Positions 35,376 to 43,918 of a stretch of DNA of 64,000 nt are shown here, one piece after another (the stretch's first letter is position 1; every line of letters starts with the position of its first letter). Under the pieces are notes generated by a model that ran no database searches, was not told where the DNA came from, and saw nothing but the letters and a program-made list of their open reading frames with translations. Source of the DNA: Sulfurovum sp. XGS-02 (GTDB lineage: Bacteria; Campylobacterota; Campylobacteria; Campylobacterales; Sulfurovaceae). The stretch covers positions 1,178,001 to 1,242,000 of the forward strand of contig NZ_CP093312.1 of NCBI RefSeq assembly GCF_023213175.1, given 5' to 3'. The position numbers and the translations under genes were made by a program.

Positions 35376-36659
35376 TTAAAATTCATTTCCTGTTTTAATG
35401 ATATCCAGCCCAAAACGTGCTCTTAACGCATGTATATTCTGATGTAACTGTTTTGCTTTGCTGTCTTCATTAAAGTCTATCAATGAAAGTGTCTTGAGGT
35501 TGAGTGAAGCAAAATTTGAAACATTCAATGTCAGTTTTATGGCCCCTTTATTGGGCTGGACTATCTCTTCATACATCTCTGAAAGCATGGACTTAAAAAG
35601 TGTTTCAGAGAATACTCTATCTACCGTCAAAGTCTTTTTTACTTTGGTACCATATTCATACCCTATCTTCATATAATAGCTTGTAGGGTTCACCTCCATT
35701 GCCATCACCATATAGATAATATGCCTTGCCATGATCATAATACGTCTCTTTATCTCATCACGGTCATGTATAGCATCAAACGTACGGCTGATACCTATGG
35801 ACTTCCTCTCCCCTCTGCTGCTGATACCTTCATTGTCTGTTCCTGTCACACGTCTGTAAAGTTGAATGCCGGGTTTTTTCCATGATGCAAAAAGTGTTTT
35901 ATGCCGTTTTATATCACCCAGTGTAGAGATATAATGTGCTTCAAGCCTCTTTTGAAATCCTTTTCCTATACCCGGAAACTCTTTGATAGGAATCTTTTCT
36001 ATATAGGCATCTATATCTTTCACCTCATACACACCGTAAGGCTTGGCGGATTCTGTTGCCAATTTAGCGATCCATTTTGCTTTTGCAATGCCTATAGAAA
36101 CAGGAATGTCAAAATCTTCCAGTATCTTTGCCTGTAACTCTTGAGCAAAAGCATACACCTCTTCATCTTTCTTCCATCCGCTGACATCTCCGAAAAACTC
36201 ATCGATGCTGTACTGCTCTACCTGAGGTATATGTGCAAATATAAATGCATGTATCTTATGAGAGAGTTTGTGATAGAGCGGATAATTAGAAGGCACCACC
36301 GTTAACTGGGGACAAAGCTGTAAGGCCTGAGAAATGGGCATGGCTGTCTTCACTCCGTATACCCTGGCCTCATAACTTGCAGTGGTCACGATGCCCCGTA
36401 TCTTTTTCTTTCCTTCAATCTCATCTACAAAGTAAGACGCGAATGTTTTCTTTTTATCATTGTAGAACACAGGTGCTACAAAAGCACCAGAGTTGTCATT
36501 CATAAGCCTTATATGAGTACGTTTTTTGTTAAATATCTCAAGATTACTGCGAGATCCGACACACATAGGTATACCTTTGAGTTTATGGTCCACACTCCGT
36601 TCAGCAGAAGCAAAGAAACTGTCTATATCGATATGCAAAAACAAAGGTTCAGCCTCCAT
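35376..36659 (-). CDS. DinB-like Y-family DNA polymerase with an N-terminal insertion
   Basis: 427 residues. Translesion polymerase signatures are LHIDIDSFFASAER (first catalytic Asp), TTASYEARVYGVKTAMP (nucleotide-binding), YSIDEFFGDV (catalytic Asp-Glu) and IPVSIGIAKAKWIAKLATE. About 50 extra residues (36-86, including NKKRTHIRLMNDNSGAFV and ASYFVDEIEGKKK) sit between GIPMCVGS and the TTASYEAR motif, where DinB normally has only a short turn. The little-finger domain is also divergent. Probably error-prone lesion bypass; assignment to Pol IV sensu stricto is tentative. Confidence 0.85.
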   Translation of the reverse strand: MEAEPLFLHIDIDSFFASAERSVDHKLKGIPMCVGSRSNLEIFNKKRTHIRLMNDNSGAFVAPVFYNDKKKTFASYFVDEIEGKKKIRGIVTTASYEARVYGVKTAMPISQALQLCPQLTVVPSNYPLYHKLSHKIHAFIFAHIPQVEQYSIDEFFGDVSGWKKDEEVYAFAQELQAKILEDFDIPVSIGIAKAKWIAKLATESAKPYGVYEVKDIDAYIEKIPIKEFPGIGKGFQKRLEAHYISTLGDIKRHKTLFASWKKPGIQLYRRVTGTDNEGISSRGERKSIGISRTFDAIHDRDEIKRRIMIMARHIIYMVMAMEVNPTSYYMKIGYEYGTKVKKTLTVDRVFSETLFKSMLSEMYEEIVQPNKGAIKLTLNVSNFASLNLKTLSLIDFNEDSKAKQLHQNIHALRARFGLDIIKTGNEF

Positions 36660-36837
36660 AAAAATATATATCTCAATTATATCGATCGTAAAAATTCATC
36701 TTCAAATATATGACATATTGTCATACTTGTTCTTTATAATGATAAGATTAATGCAACAACACTACTTGTTCAATATAATTTATCATAAGATAAAGTTTTA
36801 CTTAACACTCACTTAACACTTATACAATAAAATTAAA

Positions 36838-36909
36838 ATGGATTGTTTTATAACAATCCATAGGGGGAGATATTAGAATACTAATATCTAATGGTGGACA
36901 CTCAGTGTC
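36838..36909 (+). promoter_or_regulatory. Hairpin-rich 5' leader of the five-haem cytochrome gene
   Basis: Three successive perfect inverted repeats: a 10-bp stem with TTAT loop (36838-36861), a 9-bp stem with AATA loop (36868-36889) and a 5-bp stem GACAC/GTGTC (36897-36909). They are separated by short unpaired stretches including AGGGGG. The gene start follows at 36939. A possible TACAAT -10 is at 36823-36828. No known riboswitch class was recognised. The first two repeats could instead be operators for a dimeric regulator. Confidence 0.55.
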
Positions 36910-36938
36910 TTAACAACATTAGACTAAAAGGAAGAAGA

Positions 36939-39380
36939 ATGAAGTTAAATGTTAAATCATTAATGCTTGTGCTGGGTACAGGTATTATGTTTTCATTAAG
37001 CGGATGTGGTGGTGGCAGCAGCACATCCACGGTAACAACAGATAGTGCACCAGCAACGGAGATAACCTATACTGGCACTGATGGTAGTACACGTACAGCT
37101 GCAATAAACCCAGGTGATGCAGAAGTATTAGCTGGTCAAGGATATCAACATACACTCTTTGACACTGCTGTAGATAAATGTCAGCATTGTCATAATGAAC
37201 TTTTTGATTCATGGAAAACATCTATGCACTCAAAATCATGGAGTGACAAGATATTCCAATCAAAACATCAGGATTTCTTGAGAACACATATTGCTAAAAT
37301 AGGTGCTCAAAATATAGCTGATGATGTAAACTACACAACTGGAACACTTGGTAAAGTTGGTAAAACATGTGCAAAATGTCATGCACCTGCTGCCATTTAT
37401 TCTAATGACTACAATCTTACAGTTTCAGAAATTACTGGTGTTAATTATACAGATCTTAATAAAACTGAATGGGCATCTTTGAAAGATGCACTTGAAAATA
37501 ATACAGTTAGTGATGCTTTAGGAAATCCAAATCCATCATATACACCTCATGAACCAACAACTGTTGTTTCAATAGGTAAAGATAAAAAACTATATTCTGC
37601 AACATATCATATTGGTCATGAAAACAATCGCGAGGGAATTAGCTGTGCCACATGTCACAGTATTGAAACAGTTCGTATGATGACAGATGAAACATATATT
37701 AAAGATGGTGTAGTTGGTACTGGTGGAGATGGGGGTATTTATACTTTAGCTGCAGACATGAGAGGTAATGTGATTGGGCCAATTGTACAAGAAGCTATTA
37801 ATCCTTTAGGTTATTCTCCTGATGCCTCTGAAAGAGATATGAATATCTTCTTCAAGCTAGTAGGTCCAGAAAAGTATGCAGATGTTGCGAATTCACCACA
37901 TGAAACATCAGAATATGATGTAAATAAAAAAGCTGATGGACGTTACACATTCCGTGGAATAGATGAAGACAATAGTACAAATGGTGGTAAAACACATTAT
38001 ACAGGAGGACCATTCTATGGACCATTTGGAGTAACTGGTCTTGATAATTCAAATGCTGATGATGACACGAACCGTAGTGCACAAGTAAATCCATATTATG
38101 ACAAAGAGGAGAACAATCACTTTGGCAATAATGGAAAAGCACTTTGTTTAAGTTGTCACCAACGTTCTGCAGGAGCAATTGTTCCAGGAACAAACCCAGC
38201 AGAGTTTATGGAGCTTTGTACAACATGGACTGCAGTAAGTAATGGAGATGATACAAATGCAAATGATTCTGTCTACTCTCCGAAATGTCAAAAGTGTCAT
38301 ATGCCACGTGTTGATGAAGAGTTTGTACTACACCAATGGGCTAAACCAACTACACTTTTCACACAGGAGTTCATGGCTGCAAATAATAAAACAGCATTAA
38401 CACCAAGTTTTGACCCAGATGACATGACTGCTATCGATAACCCAGTTAGAGATAAATGGATGAATGATCACGCATTTGTTGGAGGTAATAAACTTGGCGC
38501 ACCTAACTCTGGAGCTAAGTTCCAAAGTGGGTTTGACTCTTCACTTATAGTTGAAGATAAAGGGAATGGTGGTCTACAAGTCAAGACTGTACTACGTAAC
38601 AAAACTGCTCATATGTTCCCAGGAGCACATCCAATGCGTCGTGTACTAACTCGAGTTATCGTAACTGACAGTAATGGAGTTGAGCAAAATGTCTCTATTG
38701 CGCATGCAACATCTAAATATGGTGATATTTCTAACAATGTTGTCACAGGTGATGCAACAGATACTATCAGTGAGCATGGTGATGCAGTAGTTGATGTTTG
38801 GTACAATTCAGATAGAGTTATCTCATACCAAGGTAAGGCAGATGAATTAGTTAATACTGAAGTTTATTCTCAAGACTTCAATGGTTCAAAACCTATCCTA
38901 ATTGGCGTTGATGGTACTGTTAAAAATCAAATTGTAACAGATACAAATGTCATTAAAGGTAATGTATTTAATGCTGCGATCATTGATCTTACAGAATATG
39001 ATAGTAGATTCACTCGAATTTATGGTAGACAAACAGGTAAATACTTCGATCTTACAACTGGTGCACCTACAAGTCCTTCGACTCCAGGCGCTGCATATAT
39101 CGTAAGACCTGGTTTTGATTCAAATATAGTACCTGATCAGTATGATAACCGTCTACAACCAAATGAACGTGAAGAATATACAATTAACTATAATGGATTA
39201 GCCGCTGGAGACTATTCAGTTACATTTAAAGTCTATTACATGCTAAAAGGTGCTAATGGTCAATTCCCTGAAGCTCAAGATGGATGGCTTGACCCTGTAG
39301 TAAATGAAGCTAAGAAATTTATTATTAGAGAAATGGACAGTCATACTGAAACAGTGACTGTTACTGACGCTCCGATATAA
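36939..39380 (+). CDS. Five-haem c-type cytochrome lipoprotein
   Basis: 813 residues. The signal MKLNVKSLMLVLGTGIMFSLSGC gives a lipobox Cys at residue 23, followed by a Ser/Thr-rich linker. Five CxxCH motifs bind haem c: CQHCH (81), CAKCH (144), CATCH (236), CLSCH (403) and CQKCH (450). All lie in the first 60 percent; the last 350 residues are beta-rich and haem-free. Extra His residues (HSKSW, HETS, THYTGG) may serve as distal ligands. Probably an envelope electron-transfer protein, partner unknown. The codon use is visibly more A/T-ending than neighbours, hinting at transfer. AAGGAAG upstream fixes the ATG. Confidence 0.88.
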   Translation: MKLNVKSLMLVLGTGIMFSLSGCGGGSSTSTVTTDSAPATEITYTGTDGSTRTAAINPGDAEVLAGQGYQHTLFDTAVDKCQHCHNELFDSWKTSMHSKSWSDKIFQSKHQDFLRTHIAKIGAQNIADDVNYTTGTLGKVGKTCAKCHAPAAIYSNDYNLTVSEITGVNYTDLNKTEWASLKDALENNTVSDALGNPNPSYTPHEPTTVVSIGKDKKLYSATYHIGHENNREGISCATCHSIETVRMMTDETYIKDGVVGTGGDGGIYTLAADMRGNVIGPIVQEAINPLGYSPDASERDMNIFFKLVGPEKYADVANSPHETSEYDVNKKADGRYTFRGIDEDNSTNGGKTHYTGGPFYGPFGVTGLDNSNADDDTNRSAQVNPYYDKEENNHFGNNGKALCLSCHQRSAGAIVPGTNPAEFMELCTTWTAVSNGDDTNANDSVYSPKCQKCHMPRVDEEFVLHQWAKPTTLFTQEFMAANNKTALTPSFDPDDMTAIDNPVRDKWMNDHAFVGGNKLGAPNSGAKFQSGFDSSLIVEDKGNGGLQVKTVLRNKTAHMFPGAHPMRRVLTRVIVTDSNGVEQNVSIAHATSKYGDISNNVVTGDATDTISEHGDAVVDVWYNSDRVISYQGKADELVNTEVYSQDFNGSKPILIGVDGTVKNQIVTDTNVIKGNVFNAAIIDLTEYDSRFTRIYGRQTGKYFDLTTGAPTSPSTPGAAYIVRPGFDSNIVPDQYDNRLQPNEREEYTINYNGLAAGDYSVTFKVYYMLKGANGQFPEAQDGWLDPVVNEAKKFIIREMDSHTETVTVTDAPI

Positions 39381-39388
39381 ATATAAAT

Positions 39389-39419
39389 ACAGTATCTCCT
39401 AAAAGGAGATGCTGTTTTA
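39389..39419 (+). terminator. Rho-independent terminator of the cytochrome gene
   Basis: Stem ACAGTATCTCCT / AGGAGATGCTGT (one mismatch) with a short A-rich loop, followed by TTTTAT, 9 nt after the stop codon. The stretch from here to 39664 shows no gene. Confidence 0.8.
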
Positions 39420-39664
39420 TCCATATAAACTCTCTCATATATCAGACAGAGACTTCTTAACAATCATTTTTTTTAATTCTTTCACATAAAATTCTATTTG
39501 AAACTACTACTGATAATCTAATTCAATTAGATCAATTAATTGATAATATTTCTAGAAATTTTTATTTATAAAATAAAGTGGAGTTAAAAGATTTTGATTT
39601 AGACATGTAAGAACTAAAAAAGTAAAGGTGAAACACCTATATCTTTACGTATGTCTAGGTTTAA

Positions 39665-40099
39665 CTACGGAATAAAAAAAGCCAAAACAGTGCCGACAGT
39701 TATCAACAAATACGCACCGATGGACCATAACTCAATGATAGTAGGCACTTCCTGTACACCAAGAAAGTTACTGATCGACATACCGCCATAGAAGTAAAAT
39801 AAAAAATAGCTAATCGCAAACCCCAGTATGTAAGGGACAAAGACAATACCCAAAAGTAATGAAATTTCGGCATTTTGTTTGAAAAGGTCAGACAATTCAT
39901 TTTTTAGTGTGGACCTAGGAGCCGTATTTATACTGTTGTCACGGTTATTCAAAAGTATTGTCTTTTGCTTAGAAGAAGGATCTTTAGCAGCTTCCTCTTT
40001 CATATCCTCTAAAAGTTTATCTTGATTCTCTTTTGATGCTTCAGTAAGCTCACCCCAGTCTAAATTTTCTTCTTCTATCGTCTCTTCTCTTACGTACAT
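39665..40099 (-). CDS. Small two-helix membrane protein under c-di-GMP riboswitch
   Basis: 144 residues. The N-terminal half (1-80) is hydrophilic and acidic (MYVREETIEEENLDWGELTEAS...), then two membrane helices occupy about 82-144 (LLLGIVFVPYILGFAISYFLFYF and IIELWSIGAYLLITVGTVLAFF). No family recognised. Its mRNA leader of about 230 nt contains one c-di-GMP-I riboswitch 130 nt before the start codon, so expression probably follows c-di-GMP like the DUF4382 lipoproteins. GAGGAT precedes the ATG. Confidence 0.75.
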   Translation of the reverse strand: MYVREETIEEENLDWGELTEASKENQDKLLEDMKEEAAKDPSSKQKTILLNNRDNSINTAPRSTLKNELSDLFKQNAEISLLLGIVFVPYILGFAISYFLFYFYGGMSISNFLGVQEVPTIIELWSIGAYLLITVGTVLAFFIP

Positions 40100-40228
40100 G
40101 ATTATCCTCTAATGTAGGTATTGCACCTTTAAAAACTCTCTTAAAATGTAATGCATTATTTGATATATCCGTTTTTGTTAGAATAAAAAGGAAAGAAAAA
40201 TGTATACATAACAGATATCTATCAGTAT

Positions 40229-40301
40229 GTAGCAACCTGGCGATCTTGATCTACAAGACCCATAGTTTTCCGTCCCTGCTTCACAACAAGTTTGGCCCAT
40301 T
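40229..40301 (-). promoter_or_regulatory. c-di-GMP-I (GEMM-I) riboswitch E, single copy
   Basis: CCAAA, stem CTTGTT/AGCAGG with GTGA loop (one extra G-U pair), GGACGGAAAAC, receptor stem GGTCTTG/CAAGATC with loop TAGAT, then CGCCAGGTTGC. The innermost receptor pair is G-C here, A-U in A, B and D, and C-G in C, so three different Watson-Crick pairs occur at one position. The GCC after AAA is ACT here, a departure from consensus that could alter affinity. Confidence 0.85.
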
Positions 40302-40332
40302 CAATGATATTAAAAATAGCTTTTCGTCATTG

Positions 40333-40338
40333 ATTATA
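40333..40338 (-). promoter_or_regulatory. -10 box for the riboswitch E leader
   Basis: TATAAT on the minus strand about 32 nt upstream of the aptamer. The rest of the gap to 40530 shows no gene or other element. Confidence 0.5.
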
Positions 40339-40530
40339 TTGGATATTTAATTAAACAACTCTTACATACGATACAAGTACCAAGGGCAGTCACAAAGTAA
40401 ATCATTATATTTAAAATCTGTTATTTTTACACTATTGATCACACTATCATCTGGGTACAATGCAAATATATTTCATATCTACACTTGCCCTTATTATTTT
40501 TTAAAAAAATAGACACCTATTCCTATTCTT

Positions 40531-40548
40531 TATAATATATTGTATAAT
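40531..40548 (+). promoter_or_regulatory. Two candidate -10 boxes of the 40570 gene
   Basis: TATAAT occurs at 40531-40536 and again at 40543-40548. The first gives a usable leader with the RBS GGAAGGGAG; the second would place the transcription start close to the RBS. Confidence 0.45.
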
Positions 40549-40569
40549 ATCAAGAAGGAAGGGAGCTGT

Positions 40570-41037
40570 ATGATAGAGATGATTAAAAAACTGTTTGGTA
40601 AGAAAAAAGAACAGCCTGATGTTCCAAATCCTCCTGGAAGAACGTTCAACAGAGTGCTCACAGGTAGATATTTTGGCTTGGAAGATGAAAATGCTGATAG
40701 AGATGCCATTGCCAAAGCAAAGCAGGAAAAGATAGACCAGATCAAAGAACTGAAACTGGTACCAATGTTTAAAAGGTACACTTACGCCAGTAAAAAGAAA
40801 AAAGACTTTAATGCTGAAAAGAATCATCCTACATCTGTTCATGTTGCATTTCAAAAAGAGGTGTTTGCCGAAAATTGGAACATGGTGCATGTCACAGAAA
40901 TTTCATTCACCGTATTATATGCTGATTTTGAAGAATTTGAAAAAATGGCAGGTGTGAGTCTCCACAATGACTTTAGAGACCTATCATCCACAACATTCAA
41001 TGGAAAAGAGAGAAGAAAAGAAAAAAGAGAAGTATAA
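40570..41037 (+). CDS. Hypothetical basic protein
   Basis: 155 residues, starting MIEMIKKLFGKKKEQPDVPNPPGRTFN. It is rich in Lys and Glu, has no membrane segment and ends in a Lys/Arg/Glu tail (GKERRKEKREV). No family recognised. A very strong RBS (GGAAGGGAG) lies 5 nt before the ATG at 40570, which therefore is preferred over the frame start at 40540. It stands alone between the riboswitch E region and a GGDEF-EAL gene; a gap of about 200 nt follows with no visible gene. Confidence 0.65.
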   Translation: MIEMIKKLFGKKKEQPDVPNPPGRTFNRVLTGRYFGLEDENADRDAIAKAKQEKIDQIKELKLVPMFKRYTYASKKKKDFNAEKNHPTSVHVAFQKEVFAENWNMVHVTEISFTVLYADFEEFEKMAGVSLHNDFRDLSSTTFNGKERRKEKREV

Positions 41038-41178
41038 GACGTTCTAGGGAATCTGCGCCTTCTCTATGACACTTTTATTTCTGGGCATCTCTTATATATT
41101 GACATACGATTCTATGAAAAACTACTAAATATCTTTTCACACTTCACCACATATACATTAAAGTTAAGAATAAACTAT

Positions 41179-41184
41179 TATAAT
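41179..41184 (+). promoter_or_regulatory. -10 box of the 7TMR-DISM GGDEF-EAL gene
   Basis: TATAAT lies 57 bases before the ATG at 41241 in an A/T-rich stretch. No -35 seen. Confidence 0.45.
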
Positions 41185-41240
41185 TTAAAATAATCATTTA
41201 AGGGCTTTCATTAACATATACATATACATAGCTGGATAAC

Positions 41241-43889
41241 ATGTTTAGAAAAATATTCGTTTTATTACTTTTATCTGCAGTGACATCCTATGCCACAGTC
41301 ACACTGACAAATAAAACTGAAAAATATGACCGCTTTACACTTTACTACTTTTATGATGAAAGCAGCACACTTGATATTAATGATATCGAGAAGATGGATT
41401 TTACACAGGTTATACCCAACCAGTTTTCTCAGGGTTATTATACAGGAACAGCATGGATAAAACTCAATGTGACCAACCATGGTGACAGTGAAGATTATGT
41501 GCTTTACTTTACAGAACCTTTTTGGTCCATGTTAGATCTCTATACAAAAAACAATGATGCATGGGATATACAGAAGAATGGTCTTAATGCAAGCCTTAAA
41601 GAAAGAAGTATTGAAGATTACAACCCATCCTATAAACTACATATCTCACCGGGTGAAAGTAAGACATATTATATAAAAGGTCAGACACATTCGGGACATA
41701 TAGGGGAATTTAAGATATTCACGGAAGAAGAGTTTTTTAGACCCAACCGTATTGATATCACTGACATCTACATTATCTATGCGTGTATCTTATTCATCAT
41801 AGTCCTGTTCAGTCTGTATAATCTGATCGTCATTAAAAATCGTATCTTTGCTTACTACATCGCATATATACTCTCCTTTATTGTTTTTATAGCGATGAAA
41901 AGTGGGTTTTACTTAGAGTTCGGTTTGTCTGGATGGAGTCAGGGTCTGCATGTTGTAGGTACGATCGTAGTATTGTTTCTGGTACTCTTCTCAGGCCGTT
42001 TTTTGGAATTACGAACACGTATGCCAATGATTAATAGGATCTTTAACGTATCGGCAGGTCTTTTTTTACTTTTTGCACTGCTCATATCACAAGATGTACC
42101 TTATGCCTGTTTAGCATTTAACCTTTATTCCTCACTGTTCTTTACCCTCCTCCTTGCAGTTGCAATCAAAGCCCTGTATCAAGGTCTGATAGGTGCCAGA
42201 TACTATCTCATTGCCCTTATTATCTATATGCCTGCAATGGGCATGATGACTTTAACCTTTAACGGTCTATTGGACAATACAGACATACACAGATACGCTT
42301 TTCTTGCAGGTTCTTTTATAGAGATCCTCTTCTTTACACTGATATTGACTAACAAGTATAATGAACTGAATCTTCAGAAAATACACAGACAAAAGCAACT
42401 TTTAAAAGCACGAAAGAACAATGAAAAGTTTTTAGAAACCAAAATAGAGGAAAAAACAAGTGATCTTATTAAGATCAATAAACAATTGTTAAAGAAAACA
42501 GAAGAACTTGAGATCACAAAAGAGCAGTTAACCAGAGATATTCTTGAACGCACAGAAGCTGAAAAAGAAGTAGAAAAACAAAAAAATGTTTTACATCACC
42601 AGGCCAATCACGATTCACTTACGGGATTGCCCAACAGAGCACTGTTTAGCACTAGATTGAAGCAAGGGATCAAAAAAGCGAAGAAGAAAGAGAAAGGGTT
42701 GGCACTCTTTTTTATCGATTTGGATAAATTTAAAGAGATCAATGATTCATTGGGTCATGACGTAGGAGATAGAGTTTTAACAACAATCACGAACATATTG
42801 AAAAGTTCTATCCGTAAAGAAGATACACTTTCCCGTTTAGCCGGAGATGAATTTACCATCATCATGGAAGATGTGGTCTATTCAGAAGATGTATCTAAAC
42901 TAGGACATGCCATTCTAAATATGTTTGCAGAACCCATACATGTTGACGAGCATCTATTATATATTACCTGCAGTATTGGTATCAGTCTTTATCCCCAAGA
43001 TGCAGACAATGAAAAAGACCTTTTAAAGTATGCAGATACCGCAATGTACAGGGCAAAAGAGAGTGGACGCAACAATTTTCAGTTCTATCGACCCGAAATG
43101 ACAACACATGCACTGGAACAAATGCATCTGAAAACCAGTCTACGTCAAGCGATCGACAATGAAGAGTTTATCATACACTATCAACCTCAGGTCGACATCG
43201 CTACCGATACATTGGTAGGGATCGAGGCTCTATTGCGATGGCAACATCCAGCGAAAGGTCTGCTGACACCTAAAAAATTTATTGCTTTGGCAGAAGAGAC
43301 CGGTATGATACTCGAAATTGATGACTGGGTGATGCATACCACGATGAAACAGGTATCAAAATGGTATCATGACGGCTTAGACCCCGGTATACTCGCATTA
43401 AATATTTCGATGAGACAGTTAGAATCGCCTAATTTCATCCATAGAATCCAACATACTATGGATACCTATGGTTTTAAAGCAGAGTGGCTGGAATTGGAAA
43501 TTACAGAAGGTCATATGATGAAAAATGCTATGGAGATCATCAATAAACTCAAACAGGTCAGCAAACTGGGCATCAATATTTCTATTGATGACTTCGGAAC
43601 AGGATACTCTTCATTGTCCCTTTTAAAACGTCTACCTATCAACAGACTTAAGATCGATAAATCGTTTATTGAAGACATCCCTGAAGATGAAGAGGATATT
43701 GCTATTATTAAATCGATCATAGTGCTTGCAAGAAGTCTCAACCTTAAGGTCATAGCAGAAGGGGTAGAGACGATAGAACAGATCAATTTTCTAAAAAGTA
43801 AAAATTGTAAATATGTCCAGGGACACTACTATTTTTACCCTATGTCAGCAGATGAACTGCAAGAGATACTTTTAGACAATAATAGATAG
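41241..43889 (+). CDS. 7TMR-DISM sensor with GGDEF and EAL domains
   Basis: 882 residues. A signal peptide (MFRKIFVLLLLSAVTSYA) precedes a 7TMR-DISMED2-type periplasmic beta domain (about 25-165, FTQVIPNQFSQGYYTGTAWIKLNV). Seven membrane helices (about 175-385), a coiled coil (390-450), GGDEF (about 455-615) and EAL (about 630-880) follow. The active motif is AGDEF rather than GGDEF, with an RxxD inhibitory site (RKED) five residues before it. EAL residues are complete: IEALLRW, LNISMRQL, LEITEG, SIDDFGTGYSSL, LKIDKSF and AEGVE. It probably couples a periplasmic ligand, perhaps a sugar, to c-di-GMP levels. It may feed the riboswitches nearby. Confidence 0.93.
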   Translation: MFRKIFVLLLLSAVTSYATVTLTNKTEKYDRFTLYYFYDESSTLDINDIEKMDFTQVIPNQFSQGYYTGTAWIKLNVTNHGDSEDYVLYFTEPFWSMLDLYTKNNDAWDIQKNGLNASLKERSIEDYNPSYKLHISPGESKTYYIKGQTHSGHIGEFKIFTEEEFFRPNRIDITDIYIIYACILFIIVLFSLYNLIVIKNRIFAYYIAYILSFIVFIAMKSGFYLEFGLSGWSQGLHVVGTIVVLFLVLFSGRFLELRTRMPMINRIFNVSAGLFLLFALLISQDVPYACLAFNLYSSLFFTLLLAVAIKALYQGLIGARYYLIALIIYMPAMGMMTLTFNGLLDNTDIHRYAFLAGSFIEILFFTLILTNKYNELNLQKIHRQKQLLKARKNNEKFLETKIEEKTSDLIKINKQLLKKTEELEITKEQLTRDILERTEAEKEVEKQKNVLHHQANHDSLTGLPNRALFSTRLKQGIKKAKKKEKGLALFFIDLDKFKEINDSLGHDVGDRVLTTITNILKSSIRKEDTLSRLAGDEFTIIMEDVVYSEDVSKLGHAILNMFAEPIHVDEHLLYITCSIGISLYPQDADNEKDLLKYADTAMYRAKESGRNNFQFYRPEMTTHALEQMHLKTSLRQAIDNEEFIIHYQPQVDIATDTLVGIEALLRWQHPAKGLLTPKKFIALAEETGMILEIDDWVMHTTMKQVSKWYHDGLDPGILALNISMRQLESPNFIHRIQHTMDTYGFKAEWLELEITEGHMMKNAMEIINKLKQVSKLGINISIDDFGTGYSSLSLLKRLPINRLKIDKSFIEDIPEDEEDIAIIKSIIVLARSLNLKVIAEGVETIEQINFLKSKNCKYVQGHYYFYPMSADELQEILLDNNR

Positions 43890-43918
43890 CTCCTATTGAG
43901 AGCTTTATTGAAAATTGA

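Noticed and set aside
36840-36936. c-di-GMP riboswitch before the cytochrome gene
   Set aside because: The leader has hairpins but no GNRA-capped stem with GGACGNAAAG junction on either strand.
31355-40301. Five repeated segments of about 70 bp taken at first as a dispersed repeat or small mobile element
   Set aside because: They occur only on the minus strand directly upstream of genes, lack terminal inverted repeats or target duplications, and show compensatory base changes fitting the GEMM-I fold, so they are regulatory RNA.
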